A program made the translations under genes and the position numbers. The notes under the pieces are model-generated. The model was not told the DNA's origin, ran no database searches, and saw nothing but the letters and a program-made list of their open reading frames with translations. Source: Leptospiraceae bacterium (lineage in GTDB: Bacteria > Spirochaetota > Leptospiria > Leptospirales > Leptospiraceae). From it: a DNA stretch of 64,000 bases. The stretch is from positions 930,001 to 994,000 of the forward strand of contig JACKPA010000001.1 in NCBI GenBank assembly GCA_024233865.1, read 5' to 3'. Position 1 is the stretch's first letter. Each line of letters begins with the position of its first letter. This document shows positions 9,090 through 17,739 of the stretch, piece by piece.

Positions 9090-10931
9090 TTATTCAATAA
9101 AAACATCTTCTGGCGTAACAAACTCAATGTCATCTTTCTTGGCTCTCCGAGACAAATAAATTCTAAATTTATTTGCAGCTGAATTTGTGGTGATTGATTC
9201 GGAATTTATTTGACTCACTTTAGCTTGAACAACACAAAGATAATTTCCCGTTTTGAGGATTTTAAGATCATCAATAACAAATTGATTTTTTGTTACTTTG
9301 GCTTGCTTTATGACTGTTTTTCCCTCCGGTAATCTTTTTAGCTCAAAATTGTAATACACAGCATTAGGTATTTTTTCCCATTTAAATATAAAGTTACTCA
9401 TATCAATTACATCTACAGATGAGTTGTTTTCCGGGAAATGGATTGTAAGGATTTTAGGAACTTCCTCTTTTTTCACTTCAAATGTTCGAATTGCAGATTC
9501 TATCCATTTGTCACTTTCTCCTAATTTTCCTTTCACTTTCCAATAGTACTTATTTTCCGGTAAGGAACTTGGCAACGACATAGAACGTTCTACAGTCTCC
9601 GAACTATGTACAGTGGCTCTAAACTTTTTGTCTGTTGCAATCTGGAGTTGGTATTTTGAATAGTCAGATAGAGGATTCCAAGCAAAAATAAATTTGTTTT
9701 GAGGCTTAAAAATATAATTTTCAGAAGGAGTTATTAGACTCGGTGGATTAGGAAGAGCATTTTTATTGATCGTAAACGATTTTATACTAGAGATTTTTTG
9801 AGCAGAGTCGGGAAATCCGGTTTTAGTAATTACTCTATAATAATACTTCCCTTCTTCAAGGCTATCAACTACAGTAGTTTCATTTTCTGTTAGCAATTTA
9901 TGAATTATTGTATCAAAATTCGACGTATTGGAGATTTCTAGTTTATAAGAGTTTACAAACTCATTTCGACTCCAACTTACAAGAATTCTCGGGGGTTTTG
10001 TGAGATAATAAAAAACGCTTTTATCTTCGGGTGTATATAAATCAACAGGATTTTCGTTAACTACATAAAAACTATCCGATTCAAAATGTCCATTCTCATC
10101 ATCAAGAATTTTCCATTTGTATTTGGCTGGTTTAAGTTTTACTTGGTATTTATTTCCCTTTAGCTTTTTGCTAAATACCTTTTTGTATTTATCAGAAACA
10201 TTATATATTTCTAAAATACTATAGTCTTTTGAATTGTCATCACTCTCCCAAGAAAAATTTATTTCTTCGAGTTGATTTTGTGTCAAAAAATATTTGGAAT
10301 TGATTGGAGAAAGTAACCTGAATATCTTTTTATCCTTTCGAATTTTTTCTCCTCGAATTCTTACTTGATCATCTTTTTGCAGATTTTGAACACTATCCCC
10401 TTTTTTGATTTCGGCTTTTCCTTTTACTACATCAACATCCAAATTAGAGTCAGAGGTTTTATTGAGTTTAACTTCACTACTATCTACTTTGACTTCCGAA
10501 TCTCCAGAAGTTATTTTGATATTTTTATCTCCTTTGGTATTTACATTGTTTAGTTGCATTTTGCCTTGTAAAAAATCAACATTCAAATTTTCACTGGATA
10601 AATCAAAAACAACCATAGAATTCGAATCTAGCTCTATTTCTGTTTTGTCATTAAGCACAACCTTTACTCTGGAAAAATTATCGGTCCGAATCGTATCGTA
10701 GTTGTAGATGTTAGAATCAACATCTACATCTTTCCATATTATTTGGGAACCAAACTTTCTATCAACCTCCTTAACTTTATATATAACTTTCCCAATTACT
10801 TTGCCGCCACCTTGAAGATTGGCATTAAAATCAAAATACAACCAAATAGAAAGAATTAAAATTGTTATAACAATTCCCAGATTCACCTTAAAAGGTTCTG
10901 ATTGTTTTAATGATTGAAGTTGTTGAAACAA
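9090..10931 (-). CDS. Membrane-anchored FecR-domain protein with fibronectin-like repeats
   Basis: 613 aa. One N-terminal membrane helix (about 18-34, NLGIVITILILSIWLYF) anchors the protein. The FecR-like domain (about 60-190; YNYDTIRTDNFSRVKVVLND, SNSMVVFDLS, VDFLQGKMQL) is followed by several beta-sandwich repeats recognisable by the recurring pattern F.W...........I (for example NFIFKWEKIPNAVYYNFEL). FecR domains usually relay periplasmic signals to ECF sigma factors; here there is no sigma gene, but a cyclase lies directly upstream and a receiver-kinase downstream. That suggests a cell-envelope sensor or scaffold for nucleotide signalling (inference). Confidence 0.8.
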   Translation of the reverse strand: MFQQLQSLKQSEPFKVNLGIVITILILSIWLYFDFNANLQGGGKVIGKVIYKVKEVDRKFGSQIIWKDVDVDSNIYNYDTIRTDNFSRVKVVLNDKTEIELDSNSMVVFDLSSENLNVDFLQGKMQLNNVNTKGDKNIKITSGDSEVKVDSSEVKLNKTSDSNLDVDVVKGKAEIKKGDSVQNLQKDDQVRIRGEKIRKDKKIFRLLSPINSKYFLTQNQLEEINFSWESDDNSKDYSILEIYNVSDKYKKVFSKKLKGNKYQVKLKPAKYKWKILDDENGHFESDSFYVVNENPVDLYTPEDKSVFYYLTKPPRILVSWSRNEFVNSYKLEISNTSNFDTIIHKLLTENETTVVDSLEEGKYYYRVITKTGFPDSAQKISSIKSFTINKNALPNPPSLITPSENYIFKPQNKFIFAWNPLSDYSKYQLQIATDKKFRATVHSSETVERSMSLPSSLPENKYYWKVKGKLGESDKWIESAIRTFEVKKEEVPKILTIHFPENNSSVDVIDMSNFIFKWEKIPNAVYYNFELKRLPEGKTVIKQAKVTKNQFVIDDLKILKTGNYLCVVQAKVSQINSESITTNSAANKFRIYLSRRAKKDDIEFVTPEDVFIE

Positions 10932-10952
10932 AGTAAAATTCTCCGCTAACGA

Positions 10953-12983
10953 TTATTTATGTTTTCTTGTGAAAACACCATCCCACTCTCTACCGGGAGG
11001 ATTTTCTTTATAATAGTTGCATCTATCTATTAATAGTTCTGCTGATTTGTCTTTTTTCCCGCCTGCCTTAACAGACTCTTCAAACCTAGATATCGACTTT
11101 TCCCATTCTCGGTTCAAATAGAGTTGAAAGGCTTCCTGATATATTTCAGAAGATTCCGATATTTTTTTTGAAACTTCTGTTTTTTTACATATCAATTGAT
11201 AAATCTGAACCGGCTCGTTTTTCCCTTTCACTCGAACCAAGTCTAGAAACTTTGTCACCATTTCTCCTTCAATTTGTTTTTTGGTAGATTCGCTAATGAG
11301 TATATCTACACCATAATCTTTTCCAGCCGCTTCCAAACGAGCTGCCAAATTCACCGTATCACCCATCATTGTATACGAAGCCAAAGCATCCGTACCCATA
11401 AAACCTACTTTTGCTGGTCCTGAATTCAAACCTATCCGTATATTCATCGCTTGTGCTTCGGGAATATAAAGGTTGTTTTTAGTCCAATACTCTCTAAGCT
11501 CTCCTAGTTTGGAAATCATTTCTACGGAAGCTCTGGCAGCAGCCAAAGGGTGATCTTTTACATCTACCGGTGCATTAAAAATTCCCACAATGGCATCACC
11601 TATATATTTATCCAAAACTCCTTCATGGTTTTTTAATATAATTGTCATTGCAGATAAGTATTCATTCAATAAAGCTGCCAATTCAACAGAGGACAGTTTT
11701 TCGCTAATGGTAGAGAAACTAGCCACATCGGAAAAAAATGACGTAATTTGTTTTTCACTTCCTCTTTTTAATGCCTGTAAGTCTATCATTGCTTCTTTCA
11801 CTACAACAGGATCAACCATATTTCCTAAAATATTTTTAACCTTATCCCTCTCTTCCAAACCCTTCCCCATATCCACAAATGAGTTTGTGAGTAAACCCAC
11901 TTCGTCTCTTGCAGTAGGTTTTATATCTATTTGAAAGTTTCCAGATTCAATTTCTTTGGTTGCACCAACTAGCATAAGCAATGGTTTTGTTAAAGTGTTC
12001 GAAAAATTATAAATAACAAGAAAAGCCATACACAGAGTTATGACCATGATTAAGATATTTCGCCTCTGAATATTGTATACTTCAGCAAGAGCCTTTTCTT
12101 CCGGAACAACGGATATTACTCCAACACCAGCAAATCCGATTTTCTTATAGGCACCAATATATTTAATACCACTGTATTTGTCTTTATAGGTTTTTTGTCC
12201 GTTATCAAACTTGCTTGTAAGCATTGCTTTTACGATTTCCGAATCAAATAAATTTTTCTCTTCCACCAACAGTTTTTCGTCAGGATGAGCAATTACATCT
12301 CCCTGGTCATTTACCAAATATGTTTCGGAAATTCCGCCTTTTGTTTTTACAAAAGAATCTTTTATTTTATCTGTGTGAAAAATACCAACAACAATTTTAT
12401 CTTGTTGCTCTTTCAAGGGAAAGCTAATAGCAAAAATTGGGATTTTAACACCTATACTTACGTTATTAACTGATGGTTTACCTGCAAACGATTTCAAAAA
12501 ATTGCGAGAGTGCATGGTAACGGTTTTGTCTATATCAAATTCTAAAAGTTCATATTCCTTTAAAAACTCTAAATTGTAGAGTGTTGTCTCCGATATCAAT
12601 TTATCACCTTCTTTTGTAAAAACACCTACCATTAAAAAATCTTTATCATTTTTAAAAAACAAGTCAATAAACGTTTTCTTTTGTTCCGGAGTTTTAAATT
12701 CTTGTACATTGGTTAGAAGTAATAAATTAATTTTTTCGATAATATAAGAAAAATCCGACTTTACTTTTGAACCGACAGTATCTGCAATTTTTAAGCTAGT
12801 TTCAACAATTCTTACCTTGCTATCGCGTCTGAAAAAATAGGTAGCAAGCAAAATCATGGTAGAGACAGATAAAATAAAAATAAATGATATAATACCTAAA
12901 AGCTTGAGCTTTATTGTCCAACGAGATAGTTTGAATTCTTTTTTTTTATGATTTTGCTTGTCACCGGAAGTTAATTTTTGCAT
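10953..12983 (-). CDS. Membrane class III adenylate cyclase (Cache-HAMP-CHD)
   Basis: 676 aa. A first membrane helix (about 25-50), an extracytoplasmic Cache-like sensor (about 55-300), a second helix (about 305-330), a HAMP linker and a class III catalytic domain (about 410-600). The metal-binding segments FFSDVASFS and DKYIGDAIVGIFNAP, and the helix GDTVNLAARLE, are intact. The Lys in LDKYIGD and Asp in MMGDTVN fit ATP rather than GTP as substrate. The product is therefore probably cAMP, controlled by a periplasmic ligand. It is the first gene of the leftward operon that continues with FecR, TIG and receiver-kinase genes (gaps of 21, 14 and 12 nt). Confidence 0.92.
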   Translation of the reverse strand: MQKLTSGDKQNHKKKEFKLSRWTIKLKLLGIISFIFILSVSTMILLATYFFRRDSKVRIVETSLKIADTVGSKVKSDFSYIIEKINLLLLTNVQEFKTPEQKKTFIDLFFKNDKDFLMVGVFTKEGDKLISETTLYNLEFLKEYELLEFDIDKTVTMHSRNFLKSFAGKPSVNNVSIGVKIPIFAISFPLKEQQDKIVVGIFHTDKIKDSFVKTKGGISETYLVNDQGDVIAHPDEKLLVEEKNLFDSEIVKAMLTSKFDNGQKTYKDKYSGIKYIGAYKKIGFAGVGVISVVPEEKALAEVYNIQRRNILIMVITLCMAFLVIYNFSNTLTKPLLMLVGATKEIESGNFQIDIKPTARDEVGLLTNSFVDMGKGLEERDKVKNILGNMVDPVVVKEAMIDLQALKRGSEKQITSFFSDVASFSTISEKLSSVELAALLNEYLSAMTIILKNHEGVLDKYIGDAIVGIFNAPVDVKDHPLAAARASVEMISKLGELREYWTKNNLYIPEAQAMNIRIGLNSGPAKVGFMGTDALASYTMMGDTVNLAARLEAAGKDYGVDILISESTKKQIEGEMVTKFLDLVRVKGKNEPVQIYQLICKKTEVSKKISESSEIYQEAFQLYLNREWEKSISRFEESVKAGGKKDKSAELLIDRCNYYKENPPGREWDGVFTRKHK

Positions 12984-13022
12984 ATAAGACCAACCGAGAA
13001 ATCCGAATTTCTATTGTTTACC

Positions 13023-13050
13023 TTTATATAATCAGATCAGTTAATTTCAA
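13023..13050 (-). promoter_or_regulatory. Predicted sigma-70-like promoter of the cyclase operon
   Basis: On the minus strand, TTGAAA (13045-13050) and TATAAA (13023-13028) are separated by 16 bp and lie about 40 bp before the cyclase start. This is a sequence-only prediction. Confidence 0.4.
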
Positions 13051-13230
13051 GAAAAAAACTCCCAAACTATAATCTACATAAATAACAAAAAGTATACAAA
13101 AAATATTGTTATAAATTTAGTTTGATATGAATTTATAGGATGACAAGGGACATAACAAAAATTAATTGGTATCCATGGTAAGAATTTCGGGAACTATTCA
13201 TTTTCCGGAATATCTGAAAAGTAGAAGAAC

Positions 13231-14178
13231 ATGGTTTTATTCGAAGATACGGAATGGATAGAGGTTAGATCATCTAATTTAAAATATTATAGCGATATTG
13301 ATCTTTACTACAGATCGCCGTCTGGAGAGATTCTCCTATACAAACAGGCTGGACTTGTCTATGACGGGGAATACCAAGAAAAACATCCTTATAAGGGAAA
13401 AATATATATTACTGCGGAAGATAAAATAAAAAGCTTAAAAATTTTACAGAAAGCATTTGATAACCATCTCACTAGTAATGTTCAAAAAAAGAAAATCAAC
13501 GAAGTTAAAAAAGAACTAATTAATATCGTTGGAGAAACCCTATCTCAACCAAGAAGCGGAAGTTTAAAAGTTGTGCCTGAAGTCGTTAATACAATTGTTG
13601 AAAGTTTCTCTGGCAATCCTGATGTAATAAAAAATCTATCCATTATGTCGCATATTGACTATTCGACCACCATCCACTCAATTAACGTAATGGCTCTTGC
13701 TATAAATTATTGTTATTACACCAATAAATCCATAGAACTAACTCGGAATTACGGACTGGCTGCATTACTCCATGACGTAGGCAAGTCGGAAGTCTCTGAA
13801 GATATACTAACTGCCAATCGGAAATTGACCGAATTGGAATTCAAAGAAATGCAGGCTCATACGACCAAAGGAGTTGAAATTTTGAAAACTTATGGAGCAG
13901 ACCTCCTCATAGCTATTCCCGGAGCGATTGAGCATCATGAAAAACTGAATGGAAGCGGATATCCTTATGGAATTACCGATATATCCGAATGCGGACAAAT
14001 TCTTGGTATCATAGATTGTTATGAAGCGGTCACAAATGACGAAAGACCCTATAGGAATGCCATGCAACCTATTGAAGCACTAAATCTTTTAAAAAAAGAA
14101 GTAGAAAAAGGGCACTATAACAAAGAAATTTTTAAAGATTTTGCCTATAGCCTTGTGAGCAAAAATATAGACTTTTAA
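13231..14178 (+). CDS. HD-GYP domain protein, probable c-di-GMP phosphodiesterase
   Basis: 315 aa, cytoplasmic. The N-terminal 120 residues are a poorly conserved adaptor. The HD-GYP domain (about 125-300) shows LLHDVGK for the HD pair, the HTTKGVEIL segment, and HHEKLNGSGYPYG for the HHExxxGxGYP motif, so the metal site seems complete. Such enzymes linearise cyclic di-GMP. The start is set by an in-frame TAG at 13222, just upstream of the ATG. It is divergent from the cyclase operon, so two second-messenger genes share a 247-bp intergenic region. Confidence 0.88.
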   Translation: MVLFEDTEWIEVRSSNLKYYSDIDLYYRSPSGEILLYKQAGLVYDGEYQEKHPYKGKIYITAEDKIKSLKILQKAFDNHLTSNVQKKKINEVKKELINIVGETLSQPRSGSLKVVPEVVNTIVESFSGNPDVIKNLSIMSHIDYSTTIHSINVMALAINYCYYTNKSIELTRNYGLAALLHDVGKSEVSEDILTANRKLTELEFKEMQAHTTKGVEILKTYGADLLIAIPGAIEHHEKLNGSGYPYGITDISECGQILGIIDCYEAVTNDERPYRNAMQPIEALNLLKKEVEKGHYNKEIFKDFAYSLVSKNIDF

Positions 14179-14458
14179 TGGAGTCTCGAATATTGTTAGA
14201 CTTGCTGGTTTTTTAAAAGTACCACAGCCATCTTGGCTGTAATTTCACAGACTGGGAGCCTGTAGTACTTTTCTTTGCAATCTTAGTGTTCTGGTTACCC
14301 ATAAAATGAGTCTTATATCCTACCAGGGTGAAATCCTCCCTCCTTATTTTTATTCCTTACCCCGAACTTACGTTATTTTAAAAAGAATATACTTAAATTT
14401 TGCTTGAAAAAAAACAAACCATAGCAATCCATAGATTTCATTAATATAGAGGGAAAAT
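14179..14458. other. 280-bp intergenic region with a cloverleaf repeat
   Basis: No coding potential seen. It contains the two-hairpin repeat at 14217-14272 and, at 14363-14380, a copy of a short motif (cGAACTTACGTTATTTTA) that recurs near 44842, 52871 and 59019. A GAGGG at about 14449 serves the FmdB-like gene. Confidence 0.5.
14217..14272. repeat. Dispersed cloverleaf-like repeat, copy 1
   Basis: Outer arms AAAAGTAC and GTACTTTT enclose two hairpins. The first is a perfect ACAGCCA-TCT-TGGCTGT; the second is CAGACT-GGG-AGCCTG with one mismatch. A full second copy lies at 43325-43376 and a partial one at 21174-21212. The shared architecture with different stem sequences suggests selection for the fold. 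Confidence 0.75.
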
Positions 14459-14743
14459 ATGCCAACTTACGAATATAAATGCGAATGTGGACAGATTTTT
14501 GAACACTTTCAGTCCATAAAATCAGAGCCTCTCCAAACATGCAATTGCGAAAAAAAGGGGAGTGTTGCAAGAATGATTTCTCATGGAGGTGGCATCATTT
14601 TTAAAGGTAGTGGTTTTTACGTAACTGATTATAAAAAGAGTTCACCACCTTCTTCGGAACAAAGTGCTTCATTATCAGAGTCCTCTGCTTCTAAGTCGAG
14701 TTCTGACAGTTCATCTAAAACACCTACAACAAAAAGTGAATAA
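14459..14743 (+). CDS. FmdB-like zinc-ribbon protein
   Basis: 94 aa. The first 45 residues are the typical FmdB-type regulatory ribbon: MPTYEYKCECG, the histidine-containing spacer, and a second cysteine pair in TCNCEKKG. The middle (MISHGGGIIFKGSGFYVTDY) is the conserved family tail, followed by a Ser-rich disordered end. Such proteins are small zinc-binding factors of uncertain role. A GAGGG lies a few bases before the ATG. It ends 2 nt before the LpxI gene, so the two are co-transcribed. Confidence 0.85.
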   Translation: MPTYEYKCECGQIFEHFQSIKSEPLQTCNCEKKGSVARMISHGGGIIFKGSGFYVTDYKKSSPPSSEQSASLSESSASKSSSDSSSKTPTTKSE

Positions 14744-14745
14744 CT

Positions 14746-15585
14746 GTGTCTAGACTTGGCATTGTAGCAGGTGCAGGAGAACTTCCTCTCATAGCTATGA
14801 GAGAAGCTCTCTCTGCCGGAGAAGACCCTGTATTTTTTTCCATCAACGAATCGGGATTTGATCCGAAAACCTACGAAGATCGAAGTATTCCTGTTTATGT
14901 TACCAAAGTTGGTGAAATTTTTAAGCTATGCAAAAAGAATAATATCGACAGACTTTTGCTTTTGGGGAAAGTTAGCAAAGATATTCTGTTAAAAACCTAC
15001 CGATATGATTTAAAGGCGATTCGATTGCTTGCAAAAATGATAAACCGAAACGATTATTCTTTTTTTCAAATTTTAGAAGAAGAGCTTAGGAAAGAAAGTA
15101 TTGAATTTATATCTCAAAAAACATATCTCAAATCCCTCTTGCTTCCAGCAGGACGATATACTAATAAAAAGCTCACAAATCATACAGTAGACGATGTTCT
15201 GTTTGGAATGGATATGGCTCAGAAGCTTGCGGAGCTAGATTTAGGTCAAACGGTTGTTGTGTATGATAAAATGATTCTTGCGGTGGAAGCCATCGAAGGA
15301 ACAGACGAAACCATTAAAAGAGGTGGGGTTCTGTCTCGAAAAAAGGGAGCGGTTGTTTGTAAAAGTTCCAAGCGTGACCAAGATGATAGGTTTGATCTTC
15401 CAACGGTTGGTCTTCATACGTTAAATACAATGAATGAGGTAAAGTGCAAAACGCTTGCCATTCGTTCTAACGAGACGATTGTTGTGAATCCCAAAGAATT
15501 TATTCAATACGCAGAAAAGCTAAAAATCAACTTTGTTTGTGTTGGAAATGATCAGCAAAAAATAAACGATAAACAAGAAAAATAA
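14746..15585 (+). CDS. lpxI: LpxI-type UDP-2,3-diacylglucosamine pyrophosphatase
   Basis: 279 aa starting with GTG at 14746. The sequence has the DUF1009/LpxI hallmarks: N-terminal LGIVAGAGELP, LLLGKVSKD, and the C-terminal block VDDVLFGMDMAQKLAELDLGQ...VVVYDKMILAVEAIEGTDE...RGGVL with VVCKSSKRDQDDRFDLPTVG. The enzyme hydrolyses UDP-2,3-diacylglucosamine to lipid X in lipid A synthesis at the inner membrane, replacing LpxH. Its presence supports an LPS-containing outer membrane. Length is normal for the family. The start is fixed by the 2-nt gap after the FmdB-like gene. Confidence 0.92.
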   Translation: MSRLGIVAGAGELPLIAMREALSAGEDPVFFSINESGFDPKTYEDRSIPVYVTKVGEIFKLCKKNNIDRLLLLGKVSKDILLKTYRYDLKAIRLLAKMINRNDYSFFQILEEELRKESIEFISQKTYLKSLLLPAGRYTNKKLTNHTVDDVLFGMDMAQKLAELDLGQTVVVYDKMILAVEAIEGTDETIKRGGVLSRKKGAVVCKSSKRDQDDRFDLPTVGLHTLNTMNEVKCKTLAIRSNETIVVNPKEFIQYAEKLKINFVCVGNDQQKINDKQEK

Positions 15586-15603
15586 GTATTCATATTCGCC
15601 TTA

Positions 15604-15680
15604 GTCATTGCGAAGCCGTAAGGCAGAAGAAATCTCTTGTTAGAAATTCCTTCTCTTCGCTCGGAAAAACAACGATTATG
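15604..15680. repeat. Degenerate intergenic palindromic repeat (GTCATTGCGA type)
   Basis: Between the convergent lpxI and TPR genes, gtcattgcgaagccgtaagg runs into gcagaagaaatctc, and after a short spacer come partly complementary bases (gaaattccttctcttcgctcgg). It resembles the widespread GTCATTGCGA...AATCTC intergenic repeats of many bacteria, but has degenerated. Confidence 0.5.
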
Positions 15681-15727
15681 AAGTTGGAAACTTATTTTTT
15701 GGGCGTTCTTTAGTCACTGGCTCACTA

Positions 15728-16318
15728 CTACTTACACGCTTGCAATCCTTCTACAATTCTTGGTTCACCTGGATATATTCTATTAGCAGCTAAAAACGTA
15801 GGATAAGCATTCTTTTTATCGCCCATTCGTAAATACGTCCAAGCAAGACCGATTAAGAGTTCCATATCTGCTGGATATTCTTTAACCAACCCGATATAAA
15901 ATTGCAAAGCTACTTTATAATTGCCCGTCATATAAAGAGCATAAGCCATATTTTTGCGAGCTGTATAATTTTTTCGATCTATGCGAAGAATGGATTTTCC
16001 TACAACTTGGATTTGCTTGTAGTTTTGTAAAACAGACAGAGGTTGAAATTGGGCTAAACGTGGCTCTATGGCATCAGGAGCAATCACAACTGCTTTTTGA
16101 TAATAGGATAAAGACTTCGCCATTTGACCTGATAGATAGGCTAGCCAGCCGGCTCGCAAATGAGCCAAATAATCATGCGGATTGGTCGAACATGCACCTT
16201 CCACAACTTCTAAAGCTTTTACATATTGTTTTTGTGATTCCAAAGCGTATGACTCTTGAATAGGCTCAGAAAATAAAGAAGCACAACTTAAAATTAAAAT
16301 TAAAATAGTTTTTTTCAC
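15728..16318 (-). CDS. Exported TPR protein
   Basis: 196 aa with a GTG start whose GTGA overlaps the TGA stop of the upstream gene. A longer ORF reaching 16348 is less likely, because this start immediately precedes a signal peptide (VKKTILILILSCASLFS). The rest consists of about four TPR units (for example LRAGWLAYLSGQMAKSLSYYQKAVVIAP and LLIGLAWTYLRMGDKKNAY). It probably acts in the periplasm as a protein-binding partner of the TPR/barrel protein encoded upstream. It is the last gene of the six-gene operon starting at 22519. No enzymatic motif is visible. Confidence 0.82.
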   Translation of the reverse strand: MKKTILILILSCASLFSEPIQESYALESQKQYVKALEVVEGACSTNPHDYLAHLRAGWLAYLSGQMAKSLSYYQKAVVIAPDAIEPRLAQFQPLSVLQNYKQIQVVGKSILRIDRKNYTARKNMAYALYMTGNYKVALQFYIGLVKEYPADMELLIGLAWTYLRMGDKKNAYPTFLAANRIYPGEPRIVEGLQACK

Positions 16319-17739
16319 GGTAACCTCGCTGTAAGTGAAAATGTCCAAGTTCTGGAATAAGGAATTTCATTTAGTGAATTAAGCCATTTATCATAGCTAT
16401 AAGTTATATTAAAATTAACTCTTTGAAAGTAATAAACATTCAAAAAACCAAGTAGACCTGTTTTCATAACGGATGGACTATAAATTTGATTTTTTCCAAA
16501 AATCGGAGTATAGCCATTTCCCCCCCTTCCTCCTCCTCCAATGCTGAACCATTTAAATGCCAAAGATATGGTCTGTTGAGCAGAAGCGTAAGATTTTGAG
16601 ACTTTTTCTGTTGTTGTATAAAAACCAATAGGTGATAGGCTATAGATTACGTAATCGGTTGTTTCTAAGCTTAATGCTTGTCCCATAATCATTGTATCCG
16701 ACCACAAAGGGCCAAAAACATTCCAGTTATAAGAAAAAGAAAGTTGCCCTCCTTTATGCTTAGGAAATGATACTGCACCAATTGCTGCCGTAAATTTATT
16801 TTTTAATCCCCATGTCCCTCCTATGTTCAAGCTCTTCCCACTATTTGTATAATCATCATTACTACTAAGGTAATGAGCACTAAACCAGTAGGATTCACTT
16901 GCTGATTTATAATAAGTTGTTCCTAACGTATAATCTTTCATCTCAAAATCTTTACCTGTAGCAATTTGATAAAATTGATATAGGTTATAAGTTCCGGTAT
17001 AATAATATGATAAAAAATCCTGAATATTATTATAATACTGGTAATAAACTAAATTATAAGGATTTATTACATAAAGCTTATAACCTTCTTTAGGGATGAG
17101 ATTGTTTACATGGATTTTGTAATAACCTGCATTTACAACCCAGTTTGGGCTAAAAACAGCAGAAATTCCAAGACCAGCCTTGTTACCAATTCCAAGTACG
17201 CTAGACTTATGAAAATCAAAACTAGAATATAATGGTGTAATATAAAAAAGCGGATAAATATCTTGTTTTTTGGCTTGCTCCATTCGAAGCTTGACCCAAT
17301 AACTATTAGGATCCATTTTTAAAGCTTTTTCTCCTGCCTCTATACTATCTTTTGGTTTTCCTTGCAATAACAACGCCCATTGAATACCAGATTTTGCATC
17401 AAGGTTGGGTGATATGGAATCAGATTTTTCATAATATTTTAGAGCTTCGTTTGGCTGATTCATCATTATATAACAATAACCTAATTTATTGTAACCTTCT
17501 ACATATTCAGGCTCATTCTCTAACAATCCATGCAAAAGAGTCGCTGCATTTTGATATTCTCCCTTATTTATATGTGAGTCAATTTGTTTTTTTTGTTCAA
17601 ATATATTTTTTTCTTCGGCATGAATGTTTAAAGAACACAATACAAAAAAAATCGCTACTAGTAGGGACACGACGCGTCGTGTCCCTACGGAATTATGTGT
17701 TCCTACAACGCCAAATATCAAATTCCTTTTATTTCCCAT
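16315..17739 (-). CDS. TPR plus outer-membrane beta-barrel protein
   Basis: 474 aa. A signal peptide (about 20-42, ending NIHAEE) is followed by TPR repeats (about 50-155) and a long Tyr/Ser/Gly-rich alternating region (about 165-474) typical of an outer-membrane barrel, ending SRTWTFSLTARLP. This plan resembles YaiO/BcsC-like exporters, where TPRs in the periplasm guide a substrate to a barrel (inference). The ATG at 17739 overlaps the previous gene by 22 nt and is supported by AAAGGGG upstream. A perfect 28-bp palindrome (17661-17688) lies inside the coding sequence and encodes VGTRRVVSLL, part of the signal peptide. Confidence 0.8.
   Translation of the reverse strand: MGNKRNLIFGVVGTHNSVGTRRVVSLLVAIFFVLCSLNIHAEEKNIFEQKKQIDSHINKGEYQNAATLLHGLLENEPEYVEGYNKLGYCYIMMNQPNEALKYYEKSDSISPNLDAKSGIQWALLLQGKPKDSIEAGEKALKMDPNSYWVKLRMEQAKKQDIYPLFYITPLYSSFDFHKSSVLGIGNKAGLGISAVFSPNWVVNAGYYKIHVNNLIPKEGYKLYVINPYNLVYYQYYNNIQDFLSYYYTGTYNLYQFYQIATGKDFEMKDYTLGTTYYKSASESYWFSAHYLSSNDDYTNSGKSLNIGGTWGLKNKFTAAIGAVSFPKHKGGQLSFSYNWNVFGPLWSDTMIMGQALSLETTDYVIYSLSPIGFYTTTEKVSKSYASAQQTISLAFKWFSIGGGGRGGNGYTPIFGKNQIYSPSVMKTGLLGFLNVYYFQRVNFNITYSYDKWLNSLNEIPYSRTWTFSLTARLP
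17661..17688. repeat. Perfect 28-bp palindrome inside a signal-peptide coding region
   Basis: GTAGGGACACGACG joined to its exact complement. It is in frame within the TPR/barrel gene and contributes the basic n-region and start of the hydrophobic core. It is related at its ends to the palindrome at 6786-6814. Confidence 0.9.

Noticed and set aside
13175..13261. Upstream ATG as start of the HD-GYP protein
   Set aside because: It is in a different frame and reaches a stop after 28 codons; the HD-GYP frame has a TAG at 13222.
14217..14272. tRNA-like cloverleaf
   Set aside because: Only two inner hairpins, no T-loop or anticodon arm consensus, and no CCA end; it recurs as a dispersed repeat.
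16319..16348. Longer N-terminus for the small TPR protein
   Set aside because: The GTG at 16318 starts a signal peptide directly and overlaps the preceding stop as GTGA.
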